A stretch of 25,414 nt of DNA from an uncultured Collinsella sp. Lineage in GTDB: Bacteria; Actinomycetota; Coriobacteriia; Coriobacteriales; Coriobacteriaceae. Made by a program: the position numbers and the translations under genes. The DNA is taken from positions 1 to 25,414 of the forward strand of contig CAUBGU010000016.1 of NCBI GenBank assembly GCA_958435545.1. The letters are read 5' to 3'. Below, in pieces: positions 1 through 8,024 of the stretch (its first letter is position 1; the number at the start of each line of letters is the position of its first letter). The notes below the pieces were generated by a model. That model ran no database searches. It was not told where the DNA came from and saw only the letters and a program-made list of their open reading frames with translations.

Positions 1-1262
1 AGGCCCAGACCAAAAAGCTCTTTAAGGTCTGCACGCTGCGCCACATTCCCATCTTCACCTTTGTGAACAAGCTCGACCACGAGGCCCGCGATCCGTTTGA
101 GCTCATGGAAGAGATCGAGAATGTCCTGGGCATCAATACGTATCCCATGAACTGGCCGATCGGCAGCGGCCGCAACTTCCGCGGTGTGTTCGATCGCCAG
201 ACCCGTCGCGTTATCGCCTTTGAGGGCGACGGCCACGCCAACGCCACCAAGAAGGTCGCCGAGGTCGAGGCCGAGCTGGGCGATCCTTCCATGGACGAGC
301 TTATCGGCGAGGAGAACCATAAGAACCTGATGGACGACATCGAGCTGCTCGATGGTGCCGGCGACGAGCTCGATTTGGATGCCGTGGCCTGTGGCAAGCT
401 GAGCCCGGCGTTCTTTGGCTCGGCGCTTACCAACTTTGGCGTGGAGCCCTTCCTCAAGGAGTTCCTGCGTCTGGCCCCGACGCCGCGCGCCTATACCGAT
501 ACGCTCACCAGCGAACCGGTCGATCCCTGCCGCGACGACTTTAGCGGCTTTGTGTTTAAGATCCAGGCCAACATGGACAAGAACCACCGCGACCGCATCG
601 CCTTTGTGCGCATTTGCTCGGGCAAGTTCGAGCGCGGCATGGATGCCTTCCACGTGCAGGGCAACCGCAAGCTTAAGCTCGCTACGGGTACCTCGATGAT
701 GGCCGATGACCGCGCCATCGTGGACGAGGCGTACGCGGGCGATATCGTAGGCCTGTTCGATCCGGGTATCTTTAGCATCGGCGACACCGTGTGCTCCGGC
801 AAGCGCCACGTGCAGTATCCGCAGATCCCGACGTTTGCCCCCGAGATGTTCGCTCGCATTACGCAGGTCGACACGCTCAAGCGCAAGCAGTTCGTTAAGG
901 GTATGGAGGAGCTTGCCCAGGAGGGCGCCATCCAGATCTTCCGCGAACTGGGTGCCGGCATGGAGAGCGTCATCGTGGGCGTGGTCGGCGTGCTGCAGTT
1001 TGAGGTACTCGAGCGCCGTCTCAAGGCCGAGTACCGTGTTGAGGTTCGTCGCCAGCCGCTGCCCTATACGGACATCCGCTGGATCCAGAACGACCCCGAC
1101 ACTATCGATATCCCGGGCCTTTCGCTCACGCGCGACACGCTGCGTGTCGAGGACATGCGCGGCGGTAAGCTGCTGCTGTTCACGAGCCCGTGGAACGTGG
1201 ATTGGGCAACCGACCACAACCCCGACCTGATCCTGTCGGAGTTTGGCAACGTAGCGTTTTAG
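1..1262 (+). CDS. prfC: Peptide chain release factor 3 (RF3), 3' part
   Basis: Partial gene entering from the left edge. The open frame runs from base 3 to the TAG at 1260-1262, about 419 residues. RF3 is a translational GTPase that recycles RF1 and RF2 from the ribosome after peptide release. The visible part begins just before the GTPase G4 motif (TFVNKLD, encoded around bases 57-77) and continues through the RF3-type stretch TYPMNWPIGSGRNFRGVF, the G5 region (CGKLSPAFFGSAL), domain II and the C-terminal domain (GVVGVLQFEVLERRLKAEY). Family members have about 530 residues, so roughly 110 residues with the P-loop lie outside the window. The GTG at base 63 is internal and is not the start. 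Classification as RF3 rather than EF-G rests on the compact C-terminus and the GVLQFEV segment. Confidence 0.93.
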   Translation, partial: AQTKKLFKVCTLRHIPIFTFVNKLDHEARDPFELMEEIENVLGINTYPMNWPIGSGRNFRGVFDRQTRRVIAFEGDGHANATKKVAEVEAELGDPSMDELIGEENHKNLMDDIELLDGAGDELDLDAVACGKLSPAFFGSALTNFGVEPFLKEFLRLAPTPRAYTDTLTSEPVDPCRDDFSGFVFKIQANMDKNHRDRIAFVRICSGKFERGMDAFHVQGNRKLKLATGTSMMADDRAIVDEAYAGDIVGLFDPGIFSIGDTVCSGKRHVQYPQIPTFAPEMFARITQVDTLKRKQFVKGMEELAQEGAIQIFRELGAGMESVIVGVVGVLQFEVLERRLKAEYRVEVRRQPLPYTDIRWIQNDPDTIDIPGLSLTRDTLRVEDMRGGKLLLFTSPWNVDWATDHNPDLILSEFGNVAF

Positions 1263-1267
1263 TGTGC

Positions 1268-1302
1268 CGGCGCGGTGGCCTGGCGGGGCTGTCGCGCCGT
1301 TT
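1268..1302 (+). terminator. Probable terminator of prfC
   Basis: A 7-bp GC stem (CGGCGCG at 1268-1274 with CGCGCCG at 1293-1299) begins 6 bases after the prfC stop and is followed by TTTGCTT. The loop is long (18 bases) and can form an inner GCC/GGC pairing. The T run is weak, so termination may be inefficient. Confidence 0.45.
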
Positions 1303-1304
1303 GC

Positions 1305-1333
1305 TTGCCTGATGCCGCGCGAGCGGCTATCAT
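1305..1333 (+). promoter_or_regulatory. Promoter of the VUT transporter operon
   Basis: TTGCCT (1305-1310) and TATCAT (1328-1333) are separated by exactly 17 bases, a good sigma-70-type pair. Transcription would start near 1340, which puts the hairpin at 1343-1360 and the aptamer-like fold at 1363-1410 inside the 5' leader. Confidence 0.5.
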
Positions 1334-1362
1334 ACCCACCGTCGTCTCAAGACCGAGACGTC

Positions 1363-1410
1363 CGAGCAGTTCGGGTCCGATATCCTGCTCGTTAAACCTA
1401 AAACCAAAGG
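1363..1410 (+). promoter_or_regulatory. Candidate preQ1-I-like riboswitch ahead of the VUT transporter
   Basis: A 7-bp stem (CGAGCAG 1363-1369 with CTGCTCG 1385-1391) encloses a 15-base loop that starts TTCGGGT and ends with a C directly before the 3' arm. An A-rich tail (TTAAACCTAAAACCAAAGG, 1392-1410) runs into the ribosome binding site. Known preQ1-I aptamers are one stem plus an A-rich tail that forms a pseudoknot with the loop and sequesters the ribosome site. Here loop GGGT could pair with tail ACCT or ACC. The downstream gene is a queuosine-precursor transporter candidate, the expected target. The loop is longer than in textbook examples, so this remains a proposal. A separate perfect 6-bp hairpin (1343-1360) lies just upstream. 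Confidence 0.4.
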
Positions 1411-1418
1411 AGTACATA

Positions 1419-2141
1419 ATGATCAAGAAGGTCATGGAGGACTATAAGGTCCTGTTGCGGAGCATTCCCGCGGCAACGGTTTCGCTGTTTTTCGTGAGCG
1501 TCATCATGATGAACCTGCTGGCCAACAAGGAGCTCATCAGCCTGCCGTATCTGGCGCTCGACTGTGGCTTTGTGGTGAGCTGGGTTTCGTTTTTGTGCCA
1601 GGACATGATCTGCAAGCGCTTTGGCGCCAAGGCATCCATCAAAATCTCTATCCTCGCGCTGCTGGTCAACCTGGCCGTGAGCCTGTGCTTTTGGGCATGT
1701 TCGCTCACGCCCGGCATGTGGGGCGCCTACTACGACACGGGCATGATCGAGGTCAACACCGCCCTTAACGCCACCATCGGCGGCACCTGGTACGTGGTGC
1801 TGGGCTCTTCGCTGGCAATGCTCGTTTCTGCCGTGGTTAACTCCACGCTCAACCAGTCGCTTGGCCGTATGCTCAAAAAGAATAACTTTGCGAGCTTTGC
1901 CTTCCGCTCCTATGTCTCCACGGGCGTTGGTCAGTTTATCGACAACCTGGTCTTCGCCATCGTGGTGAGCCACACGTTCTTTGGTTGGACCTGGGTGCAG
2001 GTCCTCATGTGCTCGCTGACCGGCGCTGTTGCCGAGCTGCTGTGCGAGGTCTTCCTGAGCCCCGTGGGCTACAAGGTCGTGCGCGGCTGGGAGCGCGAGA
2101 ATGTGGGCTCCGAGTACCTCGAGCGCCACGCAACCGCCTAA
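1419..2141 (+). CDS. VUT family queuosine-precursor transporter (YhhQ-like)
   Basis: A 240-residue integral membrane protein of the VUT (YhhQ, COG1738) family. Members import queuosine precursors such as preQ0 or preQ1 for tRNA modification. The sequence has about six hydrophobic segments. It carries the family-like patterns NLLANKE near the N-terminus, a VVSWVSFLCQDMICKRFGAKAS segment (quoted in part: CQDMICKRFG) and FIDNLVFAIVV in the second half. The ATG at 1419 follows AAAGGAG with 6 bases of spacing. An in-frame upstream extension (to 1275) has no ribosome site and would run through the leader, so it was not used. It lies downstream of a candidate preQ1 riboswitch and is followed after 9 bases by an SDR gene, so the two are probably one transcript. 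The exact substrate is inferred. Confidence 0.82.
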   Translation: MIKKVMEDYKVLLRSIPAATVSLFFVSVIMMNLLANKELISLPYLALDCGFVVSWVSFLCQDMICKRFGAKASIKISILALLVNLAVSLCFWACSLTPGMWGAYYDTGMIEVNTALNATIGGTWYVVLGSSLAMLVSAVVNSTLNQSLGRMLKKNNFASFAFRSYVSTGVGQFIDNLVFAIVVSHTFFGWTWVQVLMCSLTGAVAELLCEVFLSPVGYKVVRGWERENVGSEYLERHATA

Positions 2142-2150
2142 GGAGCAAGT

Positions 2151-2831
2151 ATGCGGGTTTTGATCACGGGCGCTTCGGGTGGTATCGGAGCTGCATGCGT
2201 GCGGCGCTTTTTGGACGAGGGCTACGAGGTCGTGGGCTTTGACCTGCTGCCGGCGGCGATCGAACACGAGCGCTACCGCCATCTGATCGTTGATGTTCGC
2301 GAGCCTAACTCGTTTCCAGGTGACCTTGAGCCTCAGGTAATCGTGAACGTTGCCGGTACGCAGGATTCGGCAGACGACATCGCCGCCAACCTGTATGGCA
2401 CCATCAACGTGACCGAGCGCTACGCCTTTGTGGGGGAGGGGCTTGTCGCCAGGCCGGCGCCGTCTATCAAATCCGTGGTCAATGTGGGGTCGGCGAGCGG
2501 GCATACGGGATCGGAGTTTCCCGCCTATGCCGCCAGCAAGGGCGGCGTTATCGCCTACACCAAGAACCTTGCAAACCGCCTGGCACCGCAGGCCATCGCC
2601 AACAGTGTGGACCCGGGCGGCGTTATCACGCCGCTTAACCGTTGCGTGATGGAAGACGAACACCTGTGGAACCAGATTATGGAGCTCACGCCGCTTAAGC
2701 GCTGGGCCACCGCCCAAGAGATCGCCGAGTGGATCTACTTTGTGGGCGTGACCAACCGGTTTATGACCGGGCAGAGCCTGCTGATCGATGGCGGCGAGGC
2801 CGGCCGCACACAATTTATTTGGCCCGAATAG
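2151..2831 (+). CDS. Short-chain dehydrogenase/reductase (SDR)
   Basis: A 226-residue cytosolic classical SDR. The Rossmann cofactor motif TGASGGIG is at residues 6-13 and NVAG at 66-69. The catalytic Ser lies in NVGSASG (111-117), and the YAASK motif at 126-130 supplies catalytic Tyr126 and Lys130. The C-terminal segment MTGQSLLIDGG (205-215) is typical of the family. Asp31 at the end of the second strand (VVGFD) suggests NAD(H) preference. The ATG follows AAGGAG, and the gene starts 9 bases after the transporter stop, so co-transcription is likely. The substrate cannot be read from the sequence, and a role linked to the transporter is not established. The region between strands 4 and 5 is slightly short for the family, but all catalytic residues are present. 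Confidence 0.85.
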   Translation: MRVLITGASGGIGAACVRRFLDEGYEVVGFDLLPAAIEHERYRHLIVDVREPNSFPGDLEPQVIVNVAGTQDSADDIAANLYGTINVTERYAFVGEGLVARPAPSIKSVVNVGSASGHTGSEFPAYAASKGGVIAYTKNLANRLAPQAIANSVDPGGVITPLNRCVMEDEHLWNQIMELTPLKRWATAQEIAEWIYFVGVTNRFMTGQSLLIDGGEAGRTQFIWPE

Positions 2832-2832
2832 G

Positions 2833-2868
2833 AAACGCGCCCGATGGAAAGCTGTCGGGCGCGTTTTT
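2833..2868 (+). terminator. Rho-independent terminator after the SDR gene
   Basis: A perfect 12-bp stem (AAACGCGCCCGA 2833-2844 with TCGGGCGCGTTT 2855-2866) has a 10-base loop and runs into TTTTT. It starts directly after the SDR stop codon. The A-run on the left side lets it also work leftward for the converging uracil-DNA glycosylase gene. Confidence 0.85.
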
Positions 2869-2881
2869 GATGTATCGATTT

Positions 2882-3607
2882 TTAGCCGAGGCAAGTCCAG
2901 TTGACGGGGGTCGAGCCGTGCTGTTCGAGTAGCCGATTGGCAGCGGAGAAGGGGCGCGACCCCATAAAAGCGGGGAGTTCTGCCGTGGCACGGTTGGCCG
3001 AAAGCGGCGAGGGGTGCGTAGAGGCCAGGCAGAACTTGCCGGTTGCCTTGCCCGCGCCGGTCGCGGCGAGCTTGCCTTCGACCATCTGCTGGGCAAAGCG
3101 ACCCCATGCCAAAAAGACTACCGGCTGGGGTAGCTGGCAGCAGCGTTCGATAACGTAGTCGGTCAGGGTACTCCAGCCCAGTTTGGCGTGCGAGTTCGCG
3201 GCATGCTCGCGCACGGTGAGCGTGGTGTTGAGAAGCAGAACGCCCTGCTGTGCCCATGGAGTTAGATCTCCTGTGGAAGGAATGGGGCAACCCAGATCGG
3301 CTTTGAGCTCCTTATAGATGTTGCGCAGGCTCGGCGGCAACTTGGTTTGCGTCGCGGGGACCGAGAACGACAGCCCCATGGCCTGGTTGGGTCCGTGATA
3401 GGGGTCTTGACCCAAGATGACAACCTTGACCTGGTCGGCCGGCGTGTAGGCGAGGGCATTGAGGATGTCGTCTTGTGCCGGGTAGATAGTCTGCTCGGCT
3501 CGCAAAAGGGCGATGCGCTCGAGCAGCTGGTTCGTAGTGTCACGTACCGGCTGCGGCGCATCGCCCAACCAAGTTGCTATGTTGAGGTCGCGGGTTGCGG
3601 TGTCCAT
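2882..3607 (-). CDS. ung: Uracil-DNA glycosylase, family 1
   Basis: A 241-residue DNA repair enzyme that removes uracil from DNA and starts base excision repair. The water-activating loop GQDPYHG is at residues 66-72 with catalytic Asp68. The motif LLLNTTLTV is at 124-132. The DNA-minor-groove loop HPSPLS is at 198-203 with the catalytic His198. Length matches the family (about 225-245). The ATG at 3605-3607 follows AAAGGAG at a 4-base distance. The gene converges with the SDR gene and lies 88 bases downstream of the EamA transporter gene on the same strand. A weak own -10 (TACAAT, complement of 3643-3648) sits in that gap, so it may have its own promoter. Confidence 0.95.
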   Translation of the reverse strand: MDTATRDLNIATWLGDAPQPVRDTTNQLLERIALLRAEQTIYPAQDDILNALAYTPADQVKVVILGQDPYHGPNQAMGLSFSVPATQTKLPPSLRNIYKELKADLGCPIPSTGDLTPWAQQGVLLLNTTLTVREHAANSHAKLGWSTLTDYVIERCCQLPQPVVFLAWGRFAQQMVEGKLAATGAGKATGKFCLASTHPSPLSANRATAELPAFMGSRPFSAANRLLEQHGSTPVNWTCLG

Positions 3608-3695
3608 GGGGCTCCTTTATGGCAGATGCTCTGTTGGCATCTATTGTAAAGGCGCACCGGTTGCCTTTATGCCACGGCTGTATGAAGAGTGGGGT

Positions 3696-4598
3696 CTACG
3701 AGACTTGCTCGGGTGCTCCCGCCATACGAGCGTGTCCATGTGCGCGGAGGCGCGGAAGCTCGACGGTTGCCGCCATGACGCCGGTGAGGATGAGGGCAGC
3801 GCCAAAGAAGGCGATGGAGCTCAGAACCTCGCCGACCAGGAAGAACGAGAAGACAGCGGAGCAGACCGGCTCGAGCGAGAAGGCAAAGCCGGTGGTCTCG
3901 GCGGGCACGTGGGGCTGCACGAGCGTTTGGGTGATAAAGCCGTAGGCAGAGCAGATGAGTGCGAGCGCGACGACAACGACGATTTCGCTGGGCGTACTGG
4001 GAAGCGTGAAGCCGCCAAAGGCGAATGCAGCGATGACCGAGAACAAGCCGCCGAAGCCCAGCTGCCAAACGCCCAGAGCAAGCGGATCGATTTCTTCGAC
4101 AAACCGCTTGGCCACGATAATGTGGCTGGCATAGATAAAGGCCGAGAGTAGCATGATGATCGCACCGGGATTCAGGCTGGTAAAGTCGGCGCCCGAGAGC
4201 AGCAGCATGCCGCAGGTGACGATGGCGGTGCCGATGAGTACCTTGCGCTCGGGGGCGCGGCGCAGCAGGGCGGCGTTGGCAAACGGCACGATCACGACCG
4301 TCAGGCTCTGCAAAAAGCCGGCAGTGGAGGCAGAGGTGAGGCTGGAGCCCAGGCACATGCAGGTGAGCTCGGTTGCCATGATGGCGCCGATGATGGCGGC
4401 ACGGACCATAAGGTCGCGGTTGATGCGGAACGCGCGCTTGTGGAAGAGCAACAGGCAGGCCACAAAGGCGATGATGCAGCGTAGCGCGACGATGCTCGTG
4501 GCGTTCATGCTGTCCATGCCGATCTTCATGAGGGGGTACGAAAAGCCCCATGCGACGGGAACGGAAAATGAGAGCGCGATTGCTTTTTTGCGATCCAT
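3696..4598 (-). CDS. DMT superfamily (EamA) transporter
   Basis: A 300-residue inner-membrane protein with about ten hydrophobic helices arranged as two EamA repeats (roughly residues 5-140 and 147-282). The first repeat starts with SVPVAWGFSYPLMKIG, the usual EamA opening. The second ends with a helix followed by a short basic tail (PRLRAHGHARM). Members of this family export or import small metabolites such as amino acids; the substrate is unknown here. The ATG follows AAAGGAG with 4 bases of spacing. It is transcribed divergently from the LysR regulator at 4757, with a 158-bp shared control region that carries a palindrome at 4679-4697. This arrangement suggests that the LysR protein controls this transporter. 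Confidence 0.86.
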   Translation of the reverse strand: MDRKKAIALSFSVPVAWGFSYPLMKIGMDSMNATSIVALRCIIAFVACLLLFHKRAFRINRDLMVRAAIIGAIMATELTCMCLGSSLTSASTAGFLQSLTVVIVPFANAALLRRAPERKVLIGTAIVTCGMLLLSGADFTSLNPGAIIMLLSAFIYASHIIVAKRFVEEIDPLALGVWQLGFGGLFSVIAAFAFGGFTLPSTPSEIVVVVALALICSAYGFITQTLVQPHVPAETTGFAFSLEPVCSAVFSFFLVGEVLSSIAFFGAALILTGVMAATVELPRLRAHGHARMAGAPEQVS

Positions 4599-4678
4599 GG
4601 GACTCCTTTTGTTACAGAACGGTTTCGTAAAAAGGATTCTGCTCCCAGATGTGGATGTAGTAAAGCGAATGTATCTTC

Positions 4679-4697
4679 AGTATGATTAAGAAATACT
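4679..4697. promoter_or_regulatory. Candidate LysR operator between EamA and lysR genes
   Basis: Inverted repeat AGTAT (4679-4683), 9 bases, ATACT (4693-4697). It lies in the 158-bp divergent gap, 60 bases before the LysR start. LysR regulators usually bind AT-rich dyads of this size (T-N11-A style) next to their own gene. The spacing is not the strict T-N11-A pattern. Confidence 0.4.
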
Positions 4698-4756
4698 AAT
4701 GTTGGCAGAAAAAGCCCTGGCAAAACGTTTTACGGTTACATCGATGTGGAGGCACG

Positions 4757-5623
4757 ATGACATCGCGGTATCAGATTGTTTGTATGGTGGTCGATTGCGG
4801 CAGTCTTAAGGGCGCGGCGGACGAACTGGGCTATACGCAAAGTGCGGTGAGCCAGGCCGTCAAAGCGCTCGAGCGCGAGCTGGGTACCACGCTTATCGAG
4901 CGCGGTAAGCAGGGCGTTTCGCTTACGCGCGACGGTAAACAATATCTGCCGTTCCTGCGCCAGATTGTGACCGCTGAGGCCGAGCTCGAGGGTAAGCGCC
5001 AGGAGCTGCTGGGGCTCTCCTCGACTGATATTCGCATTGCGACATTTACCAACGTGAGTCGTACCGTGTTGCCACGCGTGATCCGCGACTTTGGTGCGCT
5101 GCACCCGGGCGTACGCTTTACTCTCAAGCAGGGCGATTACACGCGCAACGCTCAATGGGTACACGATGGCGTGGTTGATTTTTGTTTTACGGCGCGCGGA
5201 TTTACCGCTGGGCTTGAGAAGCGTGTGGTCTATCACGACGAGTTGGTGGCATTGTTGCCGGCCGAGCATCCGCTGACGGCAAAGGAAAAGGTGACACTCG
5301 CCGACCTGGCGTCCGAGCCGTTTGTGCTGCTGGATGAGGGCGAACAGAGCCTGGTGCTCGATGCATTTGCGGCGCATGGGCTGTCGCCGCACGTGACGAG
5401 TGAGGTGACCGACGACTACACCATCATGGCGATGGTGGAGGAGAGCCTGGGCGTGAGCATGCTCTACCGTCGTACTGTAGAGGGCATGCAAGCCGATATT
5501 CATGTGCGGCCCATCGTGCATGCCCCCTCGCGCGACGTGGTGGCCGCCTGGCGCAGCTGGGCCACCATGCCCATCGCCACGAGGCGCTTTATCGACTATA
5601 TGAGCTCGCATATTGTCAGTTAA
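4757..5623 (+). CDS. LysR family transcriptional regulator
   Basis: A 288-residue DNA-binding regulator. The N-terminal winged helix-turn-helix spans about residues 1-60, with the recognition helix pattern SLKGAADELGYTQSAVSQAVKALE followed by LGTTLIERG. The effector-binding domain covers about residues 88-288 and begins with IRIATFTNVSRTVLP. Length is normal for the family (about 290-300). The ATG follows GGAGG with 5 bases of spacing. It diverges from the EamA transporter gene, its most likely target, and converges with the MATE gene across only 27 bases. The co-inducer cannot be read from the sequence. Confidence 0.92.
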   Translation: MTSRYQIVCMVVDCGSLKGAADELGYTQSAVSQAVKALERELGTTLIERGKQGVSLTRDGKQYLPFLRQIVTAEAELEGKRQELLGLSSTDIRIATFTNVSRTVLPRVIRDFGALHPGVRFTLKQGDYTRNAQWVHDGVVDFCFTARGFTAGLEKRVVYHDELVALLPAEHPLTAKEKVTLADLASEPFVLLDEGEQSLVLDAFAAHGLSPHVTSEVTDDYTIMAMVEESLGVSMLYRRTVEGMQADIHVRPIVHAPSRDVVAAWRSWATMPIATRRFIDYMSSHIVS

Positions 5624-5650
5624 TGACTGGCGTGGCGTTGGGTGCGGTGT

Positions 5651-7033
5651 TTAGCGGGCTGTCACTTTGGCTTGGGTGGCGCGATAGGTGCGTGCCGGGT
5701 GGCAAAGTAGTACCGCAACGACCATAAAGAACGCCGTGGTGCCCAGGCTGATGGGGTAGACCATCATGATGTTCGCAAAGGTGCGGAAGTGCGGGAACAC
5801 GCAGAACACCCAATAGAAGCGGATGCCGCAGACGCAGATCATGGTGATGAGGGCGGGCGTGAGCGAGATACCAAAGCCGCGCAGGTAGCCGGACATGTTT
5901 TCGTAGAACATACTAAAGGCGTACGCCGGGAAGATCGAGCACACGCGGATATAGCCGATTGAGACGATGCTGGGATCGCTATTGAACAGCGACAAGATCT
6001 CGCGCCCCAGGCCGACAATAACGATGATCGTGGTGAGTGCAACGATACCGCCTTCGACCAGGCAGACCTTGAGCGTTTTGGTGCAGCGGTCGATCTGGCG
6101 GGCACCGTGGTTTTGTCCCACAAAGGTGGTGCAAGCCTGACTAAAGCTGTTGAGCAGGTTATAGCACACGTACTCCAGGCTCATGGCGGCGCTCGATGCC
6201 GCCATGACTTCGGTGCCCAGGCTGTTGATGGCAGACTGGATGATGATGTTGGCGACGGCAAAGACGGCGCTTTGGATGCCGGCGGGCAGGCCGATCTTGA
6301 CGATGCGCTTGAGAGCGACGGGGTCGATAGCCAGGTCGCGTAGGGTGACGCGGACGACGGAGTCGGTCTTGAGCAGGCGGATAAAGAGCGTGGCGGCGCT
6401 GACGGTGTAGGCGATGGCGGTGGCGATGGCGACGCCCGCGACGCCCCAGTGGAGTACGGGGACAAAGATGAGGTCTAGGCCAATGTTGAGGACGGTGGAC
6501 ACGGCAAGCGCCTGCAGCGGCATGCGGGTGATGCCGACGGAGCGGAAGATCGCGGCCTCAAAGTTGTAGAGCAAGATCGAGGGCAGGCTGAGCAAAAAGA
6601 CGCGCAGGTAGAGCGAAGCGAGCGGCATGGTTTCGGCGGGAACGTTGAGCGCGGCGAGCATGGGCTCGGCAAAGATCTCGCCCAGAGCGATGACGACAAA
6701 GCCCACGAGCGCCATTAAAATCGAGGTATGGACGGCGCGTTTGACCATGTTCTGATCGTTGCGGCCGATAGCGTTGGCGATGACCACGTTGGAGCCAAGC
6801 GACATGCCGATAAACAGGTTGAGCATAAGACTGGTAAGCGGAACATTGGAGCCGACCGCCGCCATGGCGAGGGTTCCCTGGTCGCCCGAGAAGTTACCGA
6901 TAATGACCGTGGCGATGAGGTTCGACAGCTGCTCCAAGATGCTCGTGGCGGCCACGGGGAAGGCGAACAGGGGAATATTGCGCCACAGCGATCCGGTGGT
7001 CATGTCAATATGCTTAGATACGGTATCAGCCAT
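5651..7033 (-). CDS. MATE family efflux transporter
   Basis: A 460-residue multidrug and toxin extrusion (MATE) family protein of the inner membrane. It has about twelve hydrophobic segments in two homologous halves. The first half starts with LWRNIPLFAFPVAATSILEQL and contains a GMSLGSNVVIANAIGRND stretch. The second half contains the related GLPAGIQSAVFAVANIIIQSAINSLG and ACTTFVGQNHGA patterns (each quoted in part as seen in the translation). MATE proteins use sodium or proton gradients to expel cationic compounds. Length is standard. The ATG at 7031-7033 has only a weak purine stretch upstream. No clear terminator lies in the 27-base gap to the converging LysR gene. The substrate is unknown. 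Confidence 0.9.
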   Translation of the reverse strand: MADTVSKHIDMTTGSLWRNIPLFAFPVAATSILEQLSNLIATVIIGNFSGDQGTLAMAAVGSNVPLTSLMLNLFIGMSLGSNVVIANAIGRNDQNMVKRAVHTSILMALVGFVVIALGEIFAEPMLAALNVPAETMPLASLYLRVFLLSLPSILLYNFEAAIFRSVGITRMPLQALAVSTVLNIGLDLIFVPVLHWGVAGVAIATAIAYTVSAATLFIRLLKTDSVVRVTLRDLAIDPVALKRIVKIGLPAGIQSAVFAVANIIIQSAINSLGTEVMAASSAAMSLEYVCYNLLNSFSQACTTFVGQNHGARQIDRCTKTLKVCLVEGGIVALTTIIVIVGLGREILSLFNSDPSIVSIGYIRVCSIFPAYAFSMFYENMSGYLRGFGISLTPALITMICVCGIRFYWVFCVFPHFRTFANIMMVYPISLGTTAFFMVVAVLLCHPARTYRATQAKVTAR

Positions 7034-7095
7034 ACGCTCTCAATCTCTAACGTGCTATATCGTGCTTATTTGCGCAGACGATGATACTCCTAATC

Positions 7096-7157
7096 GACTA
7101 GTCGTTGGGGGCGTTCTTAAACGACTAGTCATTCAAGAACGTCCCCAATGACTAGGC
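7096..7157. repeat. Double inverted REP-like element (BIME-like)
   Basis: Two 35-base hairpin units sit in inverted orientation and share the palindrome GACTAGTC (7123-7130). Unit 1 (7096-7130) has an 11-bp stem GACTAGTCGTT/AACGACTAGTC and a loop beginning GGGGGCGTTCTT. Unit 2 (7123-7157, read on the minus strand) has the related loop GGGGACGTTCTT. Pair 9/27 is G-C in unit 1 and A-T in unit 2, a compensatory change. The whole region can also fold as one 23-bp hairpin (7096-7118 with 7135-7157). It lies in the divergent gap between the MATE gene and rlmA. Confidence 0.75.
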
Positions 7158-7211
7158 GGGGAAGGCGTGCGACAATGGTGGGCGTTGTGTTGTTCGCGCT
7201 AAGGAGTTGCC

Positions 7212-8024
7212 ATGTTGTTGTGTCCCGTTTGCCATGAGCCGTTGGTGGACGACGAGCGCGGTGCTGCATGCGCGGGCGGACACTGGTTTGACCGTGCGCG
7301 CGAGGGCTATCTATATCTGCTGCGCTCGTCCAAGAGCGGCGACTCCATGGGCGATCCCAAGTCGCAGGCGCGCAGCCGTCGTGACTTTCTGAACTGTGGC
7401 TACTATGCACCGTTGCGCGATGCAATGGTCGAGCTGGTGCGCAAGCAGGTGTCTGGCCGTGCAGCATCTACGGGCGACCCCATGACTTTGCTCGACATTT
7501 GCTGTGGCGAGGGCTACTACACCAGTGCCATGGGCGCGGTTCCGGGTGTGGGTGCTTACGGTTTCGACCTGGGCAAAGAGATGGTGCGCCTTGCCGCCAA
7601 GCGCGGCGATGCGACCTATTTCGTGGCCAACATGAAGGATATCCCCGTGGCCGATGGCGCCTTCGATATGGTGACCGAGCTCTTTGCTCCCTTTAACGAG
7701 CGCGAATTTGCCCGCGTGCTGGCGCCAGAGGGCTCGCTCTACACCGTGGTGCCGGGCGCCCGTCATCTCTTTGCGCTTAAGGAGGTGCTCTACGACACGC
7801 CGTACCTTAACGATGAGAAGCTGCCGAAGACCACCGAGCTCGAGTTAGTCGGAATGCAGCGGGTGTCTGCGAATATTACGCTTCAGACCCAGGCCGACAT
7901 CGAGGCAGTGTTCCAGATGACGCCGTACTACTACCGTACGCGCCCTTCCGACAAAGAACGCCTGGCAAATTTGGACACCCTTCAAACCGACATCGACTTC
8001 ATCATCGCCGAGTACCGCCACTAA
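7212..8024 (+). CDS. rlmA: 23S rRNA (guanine-N1)-methyltransferase, RlmA family
   Basis: A 270-residue SAM-dependent methyltransferase of the RlmA family, which methylates N1 of a guanine in helix 35 of 23S rRNA (G745 or G748). The N-terminal zinc-binding module is intact: Cys4, Cys7, Cys20 and His24, followed by the family pattern FDRAREGY. The stretch GDSMGDPKSQARSRRDFLN matches the RlmA linker. The SAM-binding motif LLDICCGEGYYT is at residues 93-104. Family length is about 270. The ATG follows AAGGAG with 6 bases of spacing. In Gram-positives the G748 branch (TlrB) can give tylosin resistance; which guanine is modified here cannot be decided by eye. The TAA stop lies at the edge of a REP-like hairpin. 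Confidence 0.85.
   Translation: MLLCPVCHEPLVDDERGAACAGGHWFDRAREGYLYLLRSSKSGDSMGDPKSQARSRRDFLNCGYYAPLRDAMVELVRKQVSGRAASTGDPMTLLDICCGEGYYTSAMGAVPGVGAYGFDLGKEMVRLAAKRGDATYFVANMKDIPVADGAFDMVTELFAPFNEREFARVLAPEGSLYTVVPGARHLFALKEVLYDTPYLNDEKLPKTTELELVGMQRVSANITLQTQADIEAVFQMTPYYYRTRPSDKERLANLDTLQTDIDFIIAEYRH

Noticed and set aside
1275..1418. In-frame upstream extension of the VUT transporter
   Set aside because: It has no ribosome site, runs through the promoter and leader, and lacks the expected N-terminal composition.
1398..3290. A 630-codon minus-strand frame across the VUT, SDR and ung genes
   Set aside because: It overlaps three well-supported genes, is rich in His, Arg and Gln without motifs, and is an antisense shadow.
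5624..5650. Possible terminator between the LysR and MATE genes
   Set aside because: Only CAGT/ACTG half-arms are visible and there is no T-run.
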